Shown: positions 34,071 through 45,719 of the stretch, piece after piece
Layout of the letters: each line of letters begins with the position of its first letter
How positions within the stretch are numbered: position 1 is the first letter of the stretch
NCBI GenBank assembly: GCA_902702965.1
Contig: CACRXP010000032.1
Location: 185,539-249,538, forward strand
Direction: 5' to 3'
Length of the DNA stretch: 64,000 bases
Source of the DNA: Spirometra erinaceieuropaei
Lineage: Eukaryota > Platyhelminthes > Cestoda > Diphyllobothriidea > Diphyllobothriidae
Program-made: the position numbers and the translations under genes
The notes under the pieces: generated by a model
Seen by the model: only the letters and a program-made list of their open reading frames with translations
Database searches by the model: none
What the model was told of the DNA's origin: nothing

Positions 34071-34728
34071 GAAACATATGCGTAAGTTCGCCGCAGGGAA
34101 AGCGCTTATGACCGCTGTCTTCTAATGTCTTTCAAGGTCACTTGCTGCGTCCCCTTGAAAAGATAATCTTATAAATAAGTCGCTCTATTCTGCAGTTACT
34201 ATACTGGGCCTTGCATTGCGCTCCCGTATAATTCGGGGAATAAATCTTCCTGGGTATCCGTTTTCATGGAGTATATCCCGCAGCGTCTGGTTTTCAGCAT
34301 TAACAGTTTCAGCAGAGCAGATATGTCGCACTCTAGCTGCCAATCCCTGTACCAAATAACGTTAAATATTCAGGGGAACAAAGCTGTGAACATTACTGTA
34401 TTGTCCCGTCCAGGTTTTTTTTTCGGAATACCATACGCTGGATAGATCTATTCTCTTGTCTGTGCAGAGAACACTGAGGAACGCGATTTCGCTGTCTGTC
34501 CCAAACTCTGTAGACAGCATTAGCGAGGGGTGCGCACATGATAATGAACATTACAGTCCCACGTAAATGCTATTTCGAACTGGAAACTCGTTTGAGAATT
34601 TTGGCAACTATTTTATGAGGCATTTACACATTAGTCATGCTTACGGAAAATAATCCATTGTAAGGCTACAGTGTAAAGATTAATCATCGCCGATACAAGC
34701 GAAGATGCAAGTTCAAGGAACTAGTTGA
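34071..34728. other. Non-coding, nothing recognised
   Basis: May include further decayed PLE sequence upstream of the endonuclease fragment, but no motif is readable. Confidence 0.4.
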
Positions 34729-34767
34729 TCAGAAGAAGAAGCGATCGCTGGAACAATGGCTTTATTC

Positions 34768-34809
34768 GCCTGACGTTTCGGATTCTCTCTTGAATCCATC
34801 ATCAGAGAC
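34768..34809 (-). ncRNA. Hammerhead-like ribozyme motif, intact core (left partner)
   Basis: Minus strand: CUGAUGA, U, perfect stem II GGAUUC-AAGAGA-GAAUCC, GAAACGUC, flanked by GUCU and AGGC for stem I. Confidence 0.7.
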
Positions 34810-34818
34810 AGTTGCAGA

Positions 34819-34864
34819 ACTGTCTTTGATGATAGATTCAAGATAGAATGCGAAACGTCAGGCG
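34819..34864 (+). ncRNA. Hammerhead-like motif, C3 mutated (right partner)
   Basis: Plus strand: UUGAUGA (C3 to U), U, stem-loop AGAUUC-AAGAUA-GAAUGC, then GAAACGUC. Probably inactive. Confidence 0.55.
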
Positions 34865-34908
34865 AATAAAACCATTGTTACAGCGATCGCTTGTTCTTCT
34901 GATCAGAT

Positions 34909-36118
34909 TAATCATCACTTTACATAAAAATAAACTAAACATAACAACCGTCTCCAACAGCCTGTCCTCATTGCGCATGTTTCCTTGATTAACTAAGTTA
35001 AATATAGGCGTAAGAAAAGAATACACCCACATCAGTGCACTATCTTCAGAAACGTGATTTCTAACAGGTGAGGTGTTGGAGGGTCTGCTGAATTTGCGCG
35101 GGACTACCAGTCATAAGTCTATCCATGTCTTTACTTCTAAATTTAGACTACAGCAGACGACCTTAATTCATGTTTTTTGTAGGCCTGATAATTACTGACT
35201 AAATGTAGTCTTGAGAAGAGTAGTCGGAAAAATCTACTTTAAGCATTTTTGATCCATTTGATTAGATTGTCATTAGGCAAAAATTTCAAAGTCTGAAAGT
35301 CTATATATACGGGCTTTGTCTTAACTAACAAACTGACTATCGAAATGTGATCCCGACCGCAAAGTGTTACCTAGGGGAAGTTATAATACCCAATCCCTCA
35401 AAGAATTGTTTTAAGGTATTGCAACCACCCTAGAATTCTCAAAACCCCCTACAATTACATTTATACTTTATGAAAAACACAAGTAAATATTCTTTATTAT
35501 TTTCACTTGATAGCCAATTTTGTCTTTTTTAAAAAAGGGGATGGAATTTGGCTTTAAAATGTTTGTAGTTTTTGAACTTGAGAAAACCGTGATATCGTTG
35601 TTTTCGTGTATCCGTTTTTGTGGAGCGTATGCTGTAGATACTGGTGTTCTGCCTTGGCAGTCTCAGGAGAGCAGAACAAGGGAGTGTAGCCGAAGGGGGG
35701 ACTTCTCATAAATCTGAAAACAATTAAGTTTGAATGAGGACAATAAAAGAAGCTAAGCACTGCAAAATATAGACTCAAAAGCAGACAATAATAGAATACA
35801 CCCAAGATTCAAATAACGTCATAGACAAATTAAAAGGAGTAACAATTACAACCGACAGGATAACGGTTTCAGCCCATGTGATCCCGCTCTTCACTTCGGT
35901 TCCGTAAGATTTAGAGAGCAGCTACACCGAAGAACTCCTAAAGGCCAACGTTTTGTTCCAGTTAGAAGTCAACGTCTTCATTGTCAACCGATGATGTCGG
36001 CAACAGGGAGGCATTTTATAGTTTCGCCAGCATCTGGCTTCCTGTGAGAAACCATAACCCAAAAAGATGGCAGTGTCCTTAAGATGACACATGTGTAATT
36101 GGCAAGAAAAATCAGCTA
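34909..36118. other. Non-coding, nothing recognised
   Basis: AT-rich sequence without motif-bearing frames. Confidence 0.45.
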
Positions 36119-36804
36119 CAGTAGGTGGGCTAACTCACGAAATGGCAAGCGAAATTTCGAAATGCGTTCTCGTTTCGAAAAGATTAATTAAGTAGGGCTG
36201 TAAAAATAATCCTCCTTCAGCATAACTATATGATAATCCAGTTACCTCAGGGTGTAGACTTTCAAAAGAACTTCTTCTCTACTGCATGCAAGAACTATAC
36301 TCTGTAAAAAATGACTACTTAAGTAGCATTTTTTCATTGATTTTCGATGCCCTTAAAAACGCAGTTTTATTTCATGAAAAACATGCATAGAAATACTCAC
36401 ACTTTTGCTCATTCCGTAGAAAATAGCGTCTTCTTCCAATTTTATCCTCAAAGGAACTCAACACTTTCTTAAAGCATAAAAATGGAAGATGTAATTTTCT
36501 ACCTAAAGAGTGAAAGGCTGAATACTTTTATGCATGTTTTGCATGCAGTATAATAAAATTTTTAAGGGCTTCAAAAATCATTGAAAAAATTGTATGTTAA
36601 TTAAGTAGTCATTTTTTGCGAGATATAATTCTTGCATGCAGTCGGAGAGAAGTTCGTTCGAAACCAGGCACCGTGAGGTAACTGGATTATTACAGAATTA
36701 TGCTGCAGGATAATTCATTTTTCAAGTCTACTTAATTAATATTTTCGAAAGGAAAACAAATTTCGAAATTTCGGCTGACACTTCATGAATTAGCCCACCT
36801 ACCG
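36119..36804. repeat. Foldback element subfamily B, internally deleted, TA flanks
   Basis: CTA precedes CAGTAGGTGGGCTAACTCACG; the right end CCCACCTACCG is followed by TA. At 686 bp it lacks about 300 bp, mainly the centre, relative to 23429-24415. Confidence 0.8.
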
Positions 36805-37550
36805 TAAATGCGTTCCACACGAATCTTGATTCTAAATTTCCCGAATCACATTTGCATTCTAAACGGTGACTGATGAAAAACTCCCTTTTCTGGATATTCT
36901 TGTACGTCAAAAAACTGATTGATCATTTCACATACATTGTGAGAGTAACTAGCCCGTTGCTCACAAAAGGCGTTTTGTCTACAGTCTATTAAGTCCGAAG
37001 AAAACACAGCTCTGATGAGGCGGGTTATCAAACAGAAATGATATATCCCTTCATGTTATTTTCCATAATTGATATATGCGTAACTTTATTGCTGAATGAG
37101 CTCAAGCGGAAAGGAATTTCAAATGCTGCGGCCACCCAAGCACCAAAAACAGTTCGCTCAACAAAGGTACGGGGAGTTTTGGGATGGGGGGAAGGGAGAT
37201 CTGTTACGGTTCTGTGTCCTGGAGGGGAAAGGGTATACTGAATCACTAGGAATGCGAATGGTTGGTTGTTGATATGACACAGGCCAGATGTCAGTGGGCC
37301 AGCGTTGACGCTATTAACACTTTCGGTTGCAGTTCATCGTGTCGGAGGTAGAAGCTGGCGAGGGAGTGAAATTCTGCACGGCTGAGTAGGAATTAACAGT
37401 TGTTGGGGAATGGACACAAGTTTGAGAGCGTTCAAGTAAACCTTATTGGTGGGCATCTAGATCAACGTGGCGGTTGATGCTGATCGTGTCGGTATGTCAA
37501 ACCTTGAGAAATTCCCTCGTCGATTTGATGTTAAACATCGCGATTTTTTA
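36805..37550. other. Non-coding, nothing recognised
   Basis: No motif-bearing ORF. Unique-looking sequence between two foldback elements. Confidence 0.4.
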
Positions 37551-38543
37551 CAGCTAGTGACTGATCTCATAAAATGTTGGCCGAGATTCCGAAATGCGTT
37601 TTCGATTAGGAAGAATTACTAAGGCACGGTTGTTATACGGATTATCTTGCAGCATAATCCGATAATATTTCGGACTCGGCAGGATGCCAGCTTTTGGATA
37701 CATCTTTTCTATCTCCTGTAAAAACCGTCCTCGGTAAAAAAACGGCTACTTGAATAGCATGCATTTTTCCATTAATTTTCGATGATTTTACTAATTCAAA
37801 TATATTTTTATAGAAAACGTGAACATAAATATGCTCTCTTTCAGTTGTTTGATGGAGACTTACGTCATCTTTATACTTTATACTCGAAGTAGGAAGATAA
37901 TCAGGCTTTATGAAAGTTTCTACTTATGAGATTTTTAAGACCGCGCAATGTCCGTTCATTTAGAATCCTACCTATCCGTTTACCACTGCTGCTCAATAAA
38001 TGCCCGACATAGTTTACATCCATTGCGATATTTTCTGGACTCTATACGGTATCTTTTTAAACTAATAGAAAAATACGTGATTTTCTTTACGCGGAGCGCA
38101 TGAACCTTGTAGACTGAAATCACTAAGCGCTTATGCAACAACCTATCAGGCTTCAAATTATTCGGCAATTAGAATACTTCTTTAAAACCTAATTATCCTC
38201 CTACTTCGAGTATAAAATGTGCAGATGATGTAAGTCTCTATCAAACAAATGAAAGAAGGCATAGTTCTGTTCACGCTTTCTATAAAAATATATTTGAAGT
38301 AGCAAGACCATCGAAAATCAATGAGAAAAATGCATGCTATTTAAGTAGCCGTTTTTTACTGAGTATAGTTTCTGCAGTAGATTGAAAAGCAATGTACCCA
38401 AAAGCTGACATCCTGCCGAGTCCGAAATGTTATAGAATTATGCTGCAAGATAATTCTTATTCCAATCGCGCCTAAGTAATCCTTTCTAATCGAAAACGCA
38501 TTTCAGAATTTCAGCCAACATTTCATGAGATCGTTCACAGCCG
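37551..38543. repeat. Foldback element subfamily A, full length
   Basis: Preceded by TTTTTTA and starting CAGCTAGTGACTGATCTCAT; the right terminus reads TTTCATGAGATCGTTCACAGC. Inverted arms and centre as in 31659-32642, with more divergence at both tips. Confidence 0.8.
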
Positions 38544-38559
38544 TAAGTTTCCTCCTAAC

Positions 38560-38735
38560 TAATGTGGTAGTCACAATCAAGAGCAAGCGCAAATACGCGG
38601 GTCAAGGGGTCATGTCGGCATAGAGCTAAATTATGCACGTAGACGTGAGTCCTTAGAAGTCGGCCTGTATGACCCATACAAACAAAAGAACAGTTGGCGC
38701 ATGGAATGCAATAAATCACATTAATTAGGTCCTTT
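38560..38735 (-). mobile_element. PLE GIY-YIG fragment
   Basis: Minus-strand translation gives VIYCIPCANCSFVCMGHTGR followed by LLRTHVYVHNLALCRHDPLT. This matches VIY.IPC..C...Y.G.TGR.L.TR..EH..A..R.D of the PLE endonuclease, with several substitutions. Short and decayed. Confidence 0.65.
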
Positions 38736-38833
38736 TTGGGTATGGGGCCTTTTACTCGGCATAATGCTGCGCGTAGGAGAGATGTGAGGTTGTGATGGAT
38801 GGAGATGCCAAAGCGCTTTTATTGCCTGCCTTT

Positions 38834-38834
<1 letters not shown>

Positions 38835-38873
<39 letters not shown>
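38835..38873. repeat. AT microsatellite
   Basis: An uninterrupted run of TA dinucleotides. It translates as YIYIYI on both strands, which explains the short ORFs here. A shorter TA run lies near 39885-39899. Confidence 0.95.
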
Positions 38874-38876
<3 letters not shown>

Positions 38877-38949
38877 TGCGCGCAAATGTATATATATCCT
38901 GTTTATCAACTTCCGAGGAAGACGAAGAAGAGAAGGCGATTTCATGGAC

Positions 38950-39700
38950 AGGATTCCATTCAAGCTGACGTTTTGGAAGCATACTCGTCTCCATCATCAG
39001 AGTCGGTCGCTGGCGTTTCCTGCTGGCCTTGATTTGTTCAGCCTTGCCGCCTGCCTCGTATTATAACCGTGCCCAGCGCACGCACGTTGGTTAGCCTGTT
39101 TCTGTTGGCTGATTGTGGGCTCTCTGGTCGCAGCCATTGGCGGACTGGCGTACCTTGTGTCTCTCTCACGTCTGACATGGTTGCTGCCGCGTCGGCGTGC
39201 TCGTTGGCCTCCGCCTCGTCAGACGGCGGGCTCGTCGATCGTCGTTCCTCAGGCGTGGTCTTTCTGGCCTCGCAAGTACGTCCGTGAGATAGCGGGCCAC
39301 GCCGGTCACCTGACATTCGGTGAGCGCCTTCCCTCTCCACCAGCGCCGGTAGTCGATCCCGTGTGGCTCTTTTCATCCGTGCCGTTGGTACAGCCTAGAC
39401 TGACTCGAGCCTCGCGCGAAGCGCCTGGTAGGCGGGATGTAGGTCTATGGCCCGGTTGCGGTTGCCAGTCAAGGACCAACTTTCCAGCATCAGTCATTTT
39501 GTCATTGGCTCGACCGGCCACCCGCGTTTTCTCGAAAGCGAAATTGTGGTCCCGTTCTAATCTGTGGCCATACACCAACGAAAGCTTATCCTTGCGGTTA
39601 ATTGCAAGCTGATGCTTATGCAATCTTGTGCCTAGGCGTTCAACCGTTTCACCAACATACCTTGCTGTAGAGCAACGCTGATTGTTCTGTCACTGGCATA
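38950..39700 (-). mobile_element. PLE 3' part, GIY-YIG remnant and ribozyme tail
   Basis: Minus strand: RYVGETVERLGTRLHKHQLA, INRKDKLSLVYGHRLERDHN and FAFEKTRVAGRANDKM match the GIY-YIG domain (YVGET is the YIG part) of yet another PLE lineage. A G/C-rich region and then the hammerhead-like motif at 39004-38965 follow. It is not autonomous. Confidence 0.75.
38965..39004 (-). ncRNA. Hammerhead-like motif, G12 changed
   Basis: Minus strand: CUGAUGA, U, a weaker stem GGAG...CUUCC, then AAAACGUC instead of GAAACGUC. Probably inactive. It lies at the 3' end of the PLE remnant, as expected. Confidence 0.5.
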
Positions 39701-40164
39701 CAGAATACCATGCCCGAAACAGTGCTGTATCAATCTAGCCCAGACTCTGTCCTCTACCCTCTGCTATCCTAGCTTGGCCGACTTCGGCCTGGTAGGTGGT
39801 TGCCTGTTCGTGACCCTATCGCCTATACGAAGCTTGTTTGCTTCGGAAAGCCAACGGATCGGTGTGCGCCCATTCCTGAGTGAATATATATATATATATT
39901 AGTTTTGTACATATAATATTGTCGTCTTCTACAACTGGAACTTCCACTGGTCCCTGATTTTATTTGAACAGATAGCGTCACTTGACCATTTTCAATGAGG
40001 AGCTTAGGATCAAAACATTCATTTTCGTTCCAAAACCTGCGTCAACAAAATACGTTTTAGGTCCTGTTCCGCTCAACTAAGCTGCATTCTGAACGACCTC
40101 CGAGCACCGTATCAGGCTTTAAAGGCCTGAATAATATTAAGCCGAATACGTCAAAGTATTTTGG
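39701..40164. other. Non-coding, nothing further recognised
   Basis: Probably includes the upstream part of the 39 kb PLE and a short TA run near 39890. No readable motif. Confidence 0.4.
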
Positions 40165-40250
40165 CAGAAACGGACGCCATGGCTGTAATAATAGTTTTGT
40201 TTGCCTGAGGTTTCGTACTCTGCCTCAAACCCATCATCAGGAAGAGTAAC
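40165..40250 (-). repeat. Decayed PLE 3' tail with hammerhead-like motif
   Basis: Minus strand (40243-40203): CUGAUGA, U, GGGUUUGAGGCAGAGUAC, then GAAACCUC. CUGAUGA and GAAA are kept, but CGUC is CCUC and stem II is weak. The outward tail reads AACAAAACTATTATT rather than AATAAAGC. Confidence 0.5.
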
Positions 40251-41302
40251 AGGTAAGCGTCCACCACGCAGTCACTATGTGTAATATTGGCAGAATGCTG
40301 TTGCCAACAATCTGATCCCCTGTTTTTACATTAACATTAGCTGTAGCTGTTTCTAAGGACGGATTCGTGTGAGAATCTTTAAAGTCAGGTGAATGAAATT
40401 CTTGTCTCAACGACCATGTCCCTTCATTTTTAACTGTTCCCTGCAAAGCATTGACTTTCATTGTCCTTCAAAAGTCTGAGCAATCCTATCTTTAAAGCAA
40501 TGATTTGCAGGTCGTATTTATCTAAAAGCCAGTGTATAAAAAGAATGTTAATTGTCACTTTTACGCCTGTTTTGGATCGAATCTAAATATTTAAAACAAA
40601 TTTGATACGCAAGTAACATCAAATGCTGTTTTTTGATGGGTAATTACCCCCCTCCTGCAACCAACATCATTGACGCCTATGAAATATACTCTGTTCCATC
40701 GTAAAATATTTTAAATTAACTGCAGACCAAAGGTTTCCTGATTATGTGATTTCGGAAATCTGTAAAAGAATTCAACGCATAGATTCCTCTGTTTGCCGAA
40801 ATACTGGTGATTTCCGAACTCAGCGCGTAAAAGTTCGTTCACACCGATGGCTGCCAGTTATCATAGGCCAATTCAAGTAAAATGCAGCTGCTTTGCTATA
40901 ATGACAGCCTGCGCGGAGTACGGCATTCTAATCGGTTGGCGGTGCTTTTAAACCATCCTGCCCTTCTCAAAGGCACCTGCACTTAAACGAACGTGGCGTT
41001 ACTATCAGGGGACTGATTAAAATGCACCTAGCCAACGCAGGACTCGGCGTAGGTCATTCAGGCAAATCATTTGCGAGAGTCAGTCGACTGCATGAATTGG
41101 CACGTCCAATCAGAGAACGACTTCGAATCAGAAGCTACGCTTTCACTTCTTCTTAGTGCATGCGACTTGACAGAAGGAACAGTAGTTCCAATGCGCCCAA
41201 AATTCTCCCTGACACAGTCCTCCTAATTTATCTTGCGTCTATTTCCTTCTGACTTAGATCTAGGCGAGACTTTCGCACCGTAAACACTCTCGCCCAGTTG
41301 AC
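40251..41302. other. Upstream region of the flippase gene
   Basis: No coding motif. A stop codon (TAG at 41261) lies in frame upstream of the chosen ATG. Promoter elements cannot be assigned by eye. A pyrimidine-rich stretch near 41150-41250 may belong to the 5' untranslated region (inference). Confidence 0.4.
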
Positions 41303-42979
41303 ATGGGTGGCCTGAGGTATTTTAAATGGCAATTCTGGCGGAAAAAGTCCTCAGAAGAACATCGAGTGACACTTAATCACTCGAAAAGCAACAGTCGGTC
41401 TGCAGAGAGTGCAAACCGTCGATTTCCCAGGAATGAGGCCGTCTCTTCACACTACACATGGTGGAACTTCCTTGTGTTGAATCTATTTGAACAGATGCAC
41501 AGTGTGGCCAACTTCTTCTTCACAATGATCTCAATCATCTTCTTTTTCAGTGAAACACCCATCTCTCCGGCTACAGTTGTGGCGCCTCTCATTGTAGTGA
41601 TGAGCGTGCAAATAATCAAGGACGCCGTCGACGACATTGGACGACATCGAAACGATAACAAAATCAACGACACTCTCTTTCCCGTCTGGGTACACAAGAC
41701 ACAGGGATATGAAACCGAATCTTCTTGGGTCAACGTAAAAGCTCGGAATATTCGATGTGGTGACCTTGTCCTCTGCAGGGAGGGTGAGTCATTCCCCTGT
41801 GATACTCTCCTTCTTGCTTCCAGTAATCTGGATGGCAAAGTAGCAATAACGACTGGCAATCTGGACGGGGAGTCCTCTGTTAAGACCCGCTTCGCGCTGC
41901 CAGCCACACAAAAACCCTTTGAAGTGCTTTTGAAGGAATTCAGCAGTCCTGGAACTCTTGGGAGCGTTTTCGGGAATATTAACTTCCCGCCGGTTGCTCA
42001 TGTTGTATGTCAGGAGCCTACAGATGACTTCGGAACATTTGAGGGAAGACTGGAATACGCCAACCGCAATGTCACAGACGGCCTGCTGTCGATTCCTCTG
42101 ACAATCGAAAATATCGGCCTCCGAGGTGCAACCCTGCGAAGCAGCAGCGTCGTCTGTGTCGCTATATACACCGGCAAGGATACAAAGCTCTCCCTGAATG
42201 CTAAAAGTGGCCACCTGAAAACCAGTTCAACAAAGCATCGATTCAATTCCATTCTCCTCATCTTTATACTAGCAATGCTCATCTTCACAGTTGTTTTTGT
42301 CGGCGTTGAGTACGCCTGGCAAAATACAGTTTCAGGTTCCGGCTGGTATCTCGTCCACGGTCAGGTAACGGCCTGGAAAGTAACCCAGGGGGCCTTTGAC
42401 GTGGCCATTCTCATGAATTACCTGATCCCCATATCAATGATAGTCATCATGGAGATTGTGCAGTTATTTCTGGCCCTTTATGCGGCCAATGATATCGCAT
42501 TTCACGATAAGGAGTCAGGTGAACGCTGTCAGGTGAACGCCACCAATATCGCCGAAGAGTTGGGCCAGGTGGAATTCCTTTTTAGCGACAAGACTGGCAC
42601 TCTGACGCAGAACAAAATGGAATTTCGGTGTTTTGCGTTGGCTGGCGGAGAAAGCATATACAGCCTTGAACAAAATGGTCTTCATCAAATGCCTGTTGGA
42701 TCGGAGCAATATTCTGATGCAGAAGCCTCGAAAGAGGAGGAGCAATTCATGGATGTTGGCTATGAGTCCTCAGAGGACGACGAATCAGATGCCTACCTGG
42801 GAGATTCTGATAGCAAGACGAAGCATAAATCTGGACATTGGAGTACCGGTGGGGAGCTAGTGGAGGCATATTCAGAGGAGATGGAACTCTTTTGGAGAGT
42901 AGCCACTCTTTGCCATTCCGTGGAAGTGAAGACCTCAAGGGGAACTGAAGAACAAAAGTATGAGGACATGTGTTACAGT
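41303..42979 (+). CDS. P4-ATPase (phospholipid flippase, ATP11-like), exon 1
   Basis: Encodes residues 1-559. P4-ATPases move phospholipids from the outer to the inner leaflet using ATP. RNEAVSSHYTWWNFLVLNLF and the following NLFEQMHSVANFFF are the N-terminal hallmark, then TM1-TM2 (about 70-110). The actuator motif is DGES (188-191, usual DGET), TM4 carries PISM (376-379, usual PISL), and the phosphorylation site is SDKTGTLTQNKMEF with Asp429. LRGATL..S..V..VAIYTGKDTKLSLN resembles ATP11/class VI. An acidic insert (about 470-515, EEEQF..YESSEDDESD) follows. The ATG has an in-frame stop upstream at 41261. The donor GTAAGT follows codon 559; the ORF read-through to 43081 is intron. Confidence 0.93.
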
Positions 42980-43064
42980 GTAAGTGTCGGTGTCAAGGTC
43001 GGCATGCTCATGACTATCCTACCAGACCGTACTTCTTCTCACTCGCTTGGTTTGTCTCTTCTAG

Positions 43065-43361
43065 GCCGCATCTCCCGATGAACTGGCTCTGGTACAAGCA
43101 GCCGCCAAATGCGGCTTTATTTACATGGGAAAGGAGTGTGCTGGGGATGAGTGGGTCGACCTCGGACGTGAGACAGTCCACGCCCTAAGACTGACAGGGA
43201 TCGCGGAGAGACCTGAACACAAGCTATTGCGGTTCTACCTTGGCGGCACGTTGGAATTCGATGCAACCCGGAGGCGGATGTCTGTCTTGGTACAGTCAGT
43301 CAATGATAGCCGCTGTTTTATCCTCAGCAAGGGGGCCGAGACTGCGATGCTGAAGCAGCAC
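43065..43361 (+). CDS. P4-ATPase exon 2 (nucleotide-binding domain)
   Basis: Residues 560-658, phase 0 at both ends. It begins AASPDELALVQAAAKCGF, the conserved SPDE.ALV.AA...G motif, then LEFDATRRRMSVLV and CFILSKGAETAML with the ATP-binding KGA (residues 648-650). It follows an 85 bp intron (GTAAGT...CTAG) and is followed by donor GTAAGC. Its Met codons lie inside the exon, so ORF callers miss the true start. Confidence 0.93.
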
Positions 43362-43614
43362 GTAAGCCGTGAGCCATTGATTGCAATCTCCTTTACCGTA
43401 TTTTACTGTGTTCAGGTGACTTTCTGTCATTCCTAATCTGTGCGGACCAGGCAAATAAAGTCTAGTTTTCGCAATTTAAAGTCTACCGAGTCACCTCTAG
43501 CTAAGTAACCCCATCGAAAATTCGTCAAATGGTCTTTCCACTCATGCCCAAGAAACAACCGATAATCTGTACATCTAATCAATCGTGATATTGGATAATC
43601 GTCTACTCTTGAAG

Positions 43615-44410
43615 AAGGAGACACGATCGCGGAGACAAGAACTTACTTCGCCTGACGTTTCGAATTCCTGCTCGAACCCATCATCAGAGACAGCAGCAGA
43701 TACAGATGGTTCATGCGCAAGGGGCTGCAGTATCTATAGGATGCAGTCGCCATGCTACCGCATGCCTATGAACATTCACGACTCCCCCTTCATCCGGGAT
43801 CGTCGCACTTGGTGTGCTAATTGCTTGATGGCCGACATGTGCGTCGTTAATTGCTGCAATTCCATTACATGTGCTGGATGTTGGTGTGATGATTGCTCGA
43901 CCATCTGGCTCAGCAACCCTGGTGTTGGGAAAAGTGTTCACCTGTGCTCTCCCCGCGTGGCTTATTCTTCCGCCTAGGCGAAGTCTCAGGACTGAGTATG
44001 GAAGGGGAAAGTCATTGCACTTGTTAATGGACTGCGGACCAGTAAACCATGACTCAAGCAGTTCCCGGCTCACTCGGTTGTCACCTCTTGCGAGAATTTC
44101 GGCCTCTTCGAATTTAAATGTGTGGCCGGATGTCGTCGAATGAGCCGCAACTTGAGAGCTGGCGTCATTTCTGCGCACGGCTGCAGCGTGCTCGGCCATT
44201 CGCGTTCGGAGCTATCTTCCGGTTTCTCCGACTAAGGTACTTTGTCCGCAACTGCATCAGATCCGATAAGCGACTTCCGACGTTTCTTGCCGTGACAGCG
44301 GGTCTTTTGGTCTCATTACCTGACGCTAATGGTTACCTCCGGTCTGTGTGCAACTCCAATCCCAAGTGATGCGAGAAGGCGGCCGACAGCTTCCGAAACG
44401 TTCGTCAAGG
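43615..44410 (-). mobile_element. 5'-truncated PLE in intron 2 of the flippase gene
   Basis: The frame at 44199-43711 reads AEHAAAVRRNDASSQVAAHS, GHTFKFEEAEILARGDNRVS and ELLESWFTGP, the end of a GIY-YIG domain. Upstream, SCTQTGGNHQ and connector peptides are in other frames to about 44410. The hammerhead-like tail lies at 43691-43650. It is antisense to the host gene and has no RT. Confidence 0.82.
43650..43691 (-). ncRNA. Hammerhead-like ribozyme motif, intact core
   Basis: Minus strand: CUGAUGA, U, stem II GGGUUC-GAGCAG-GAAUUC (with G-U pairs), GAAACGUC, flanked by GUCU and AGGC. It lies antisense in the flippase intron, so it would act only in PLE or antisense transcripts. Confidence 0.65.
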
Positions 44411-45403
44411 GCGACTGACCTAGCAGCTCGACCGTCACATGTAACGATGCCAACCACACTCTCCAGGGGGTGGACGTATCGCCGGTGACTTGAATGTGGA
44501 TGAGGTTTTAGTGGGACGGACTTTTGTCCCATCCACCGCAGACTCTCTCTCGGTCTTCCCCCGCCCACCCTGCTCCAGTAGCCAGACAATTTTGAGATTA
44601 CCAAATATTCCCAGTCATGGTTCTCACCTCAACTATCCCAAGGTGCCAAAAAGGCACCTCGGATCTTGTATCAGTTAGAATGCTTAAAAGGATGCATTGA
44701 GGTCAAATCCACAGTCCTCGTCGCGAAGACTGAGTTATCTCGTCAAATGACAATCTTGAAAGTCACGCCTCTTAGCCTGCCGAGATATAATCAAGCGTAT
44801 GTGGTTTATTTTGACGAGGAGGACGAGGACTAAGTATGGAAGCGGAATCGTCTAAGTAGGCCTTACTTTCTCTTCCTCTCATGTGCCAGTCGAATGCCCG
44901 AGTCCGTCAGTCAGGATTGACGCAGTGGCTGGCACAAGCCGTCTACACGTGCCACACACGAGCTGGGTCTCGCAGTGTGCATATGTACACTTTAGGACAA
45001 CATACACGAGTGAGAGCAAGTGGTGGGTAGCCTTCCATGCTCACTGGTGCAAGGGCCAACAATGCACGCATTAGTGATCTGTACGTTTATTTGTTTACAG
45101 TGCGGGCGACTTTCACAGCACCTCTTTAGCTCCATGTTCTTCTCTCATCAGTATCGGTATGCCACGATGAACATGAGCACCAAAAGCGGGCGTTATGGTC
45201 TGCCTTCTTTACTTAAAATCCCTTTCACTGCGCGTAAACGCTGATTGGTTCAGCATGACGCTGTCTGCCTGCGGAGAATCTGATAAGGACACCAATCAGA
45301 ATTCTCATTGGGAACACCCTTACACCGAAAGTGCTTCCATTCAGTATAACGTCCTTTCGGAGGTTGGTTTGATAAACTAGGTGGAGACTTTTGTTGTTTT
45401 TAG
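44411..45403. other. Remainder of flippase intron 2, nothing recognised
   Basis: No motif beyond the PLE. Sequence near 44925-44965 has CCGTCTACACGTGCCACACACG, a block with weak counterparts at 26165-26190 and 53500-53515. Confidence 0.4.
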
Positions 45404-45709
45404 ATGTGCTCCGGGTCTCCGCCCGAAATTCGCGAAGATGTTACCCGCCGAGTCAATGAATTTGCCTCGAGAGGTCTTCGAACTCTGGTCTTTGCTGCCA
45501 GAGAGGTTTCCCCGAGTGTCTACCGGACCATGATCGGCGAGTTGAAACGCGCTCAGGGGCTCACAGGTCAAGAGAGAGCACAGGCTCTGGAGAAGGTGAG
45601 CGCAAACATTGAGTCGCGTCTGCAGTTGGTGGGAGTCAGTGGAGTGGAGGACAAACTTCAGCCTGGCGTCAAGCAATGTCTCCGGAGCCTTATTGCTGCT
45701 GGAATTCAG
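45404..45709 (+). CDS. P4-ATPase exon 3 (N to P domain)
   Basis: Residues 659-760, phase 0. Includes VNEFASRGLRTLVFAAREVS (usual FA..GLRTL..A.R.(V/L)S) and VEDKLQPGVKQCLRSLIAAG (usual ED.LQ.GV...I..L..AGI). A pyrimidine-rich TTTTGTTGTTTTTAG acceptor precedes it and GTAAGA follows. The preceding 2.0 kb intron holds a PLE. Confidence 0.92.
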
Positions 45710-45719
45710 GTAAGAATGA

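Larger units (their letters stand above)
34729..34908. mobile_element. Palindromic pair of PLE 3' ends
   Basis: GATCAGAAGAAGAAGCGATCGCTG at the left is mirrored by CAGCGATCGCTTGTTCTTCTGATC at the right. Each arm contains a hammerhead-like motif and the TTTATTCGCC / GGCGAATAAA tail. Arms are about 80-85 bases with few differences, so this is the youngest-looking of the three minimal pairs. Confidence 0.8.

Noticed and set aside
38721..38963. YIYIYI-containing ORFs on both strands
   Set aside because: They are translations of a TA microsatellite.
42980..43081. Read-through coding beyond codon 559 of the flippase ORF
   Set aside because: A GTAAGT donor and CTAG acceptor remove 85 bases and restore the conserved AASPDELALV motif in frame.
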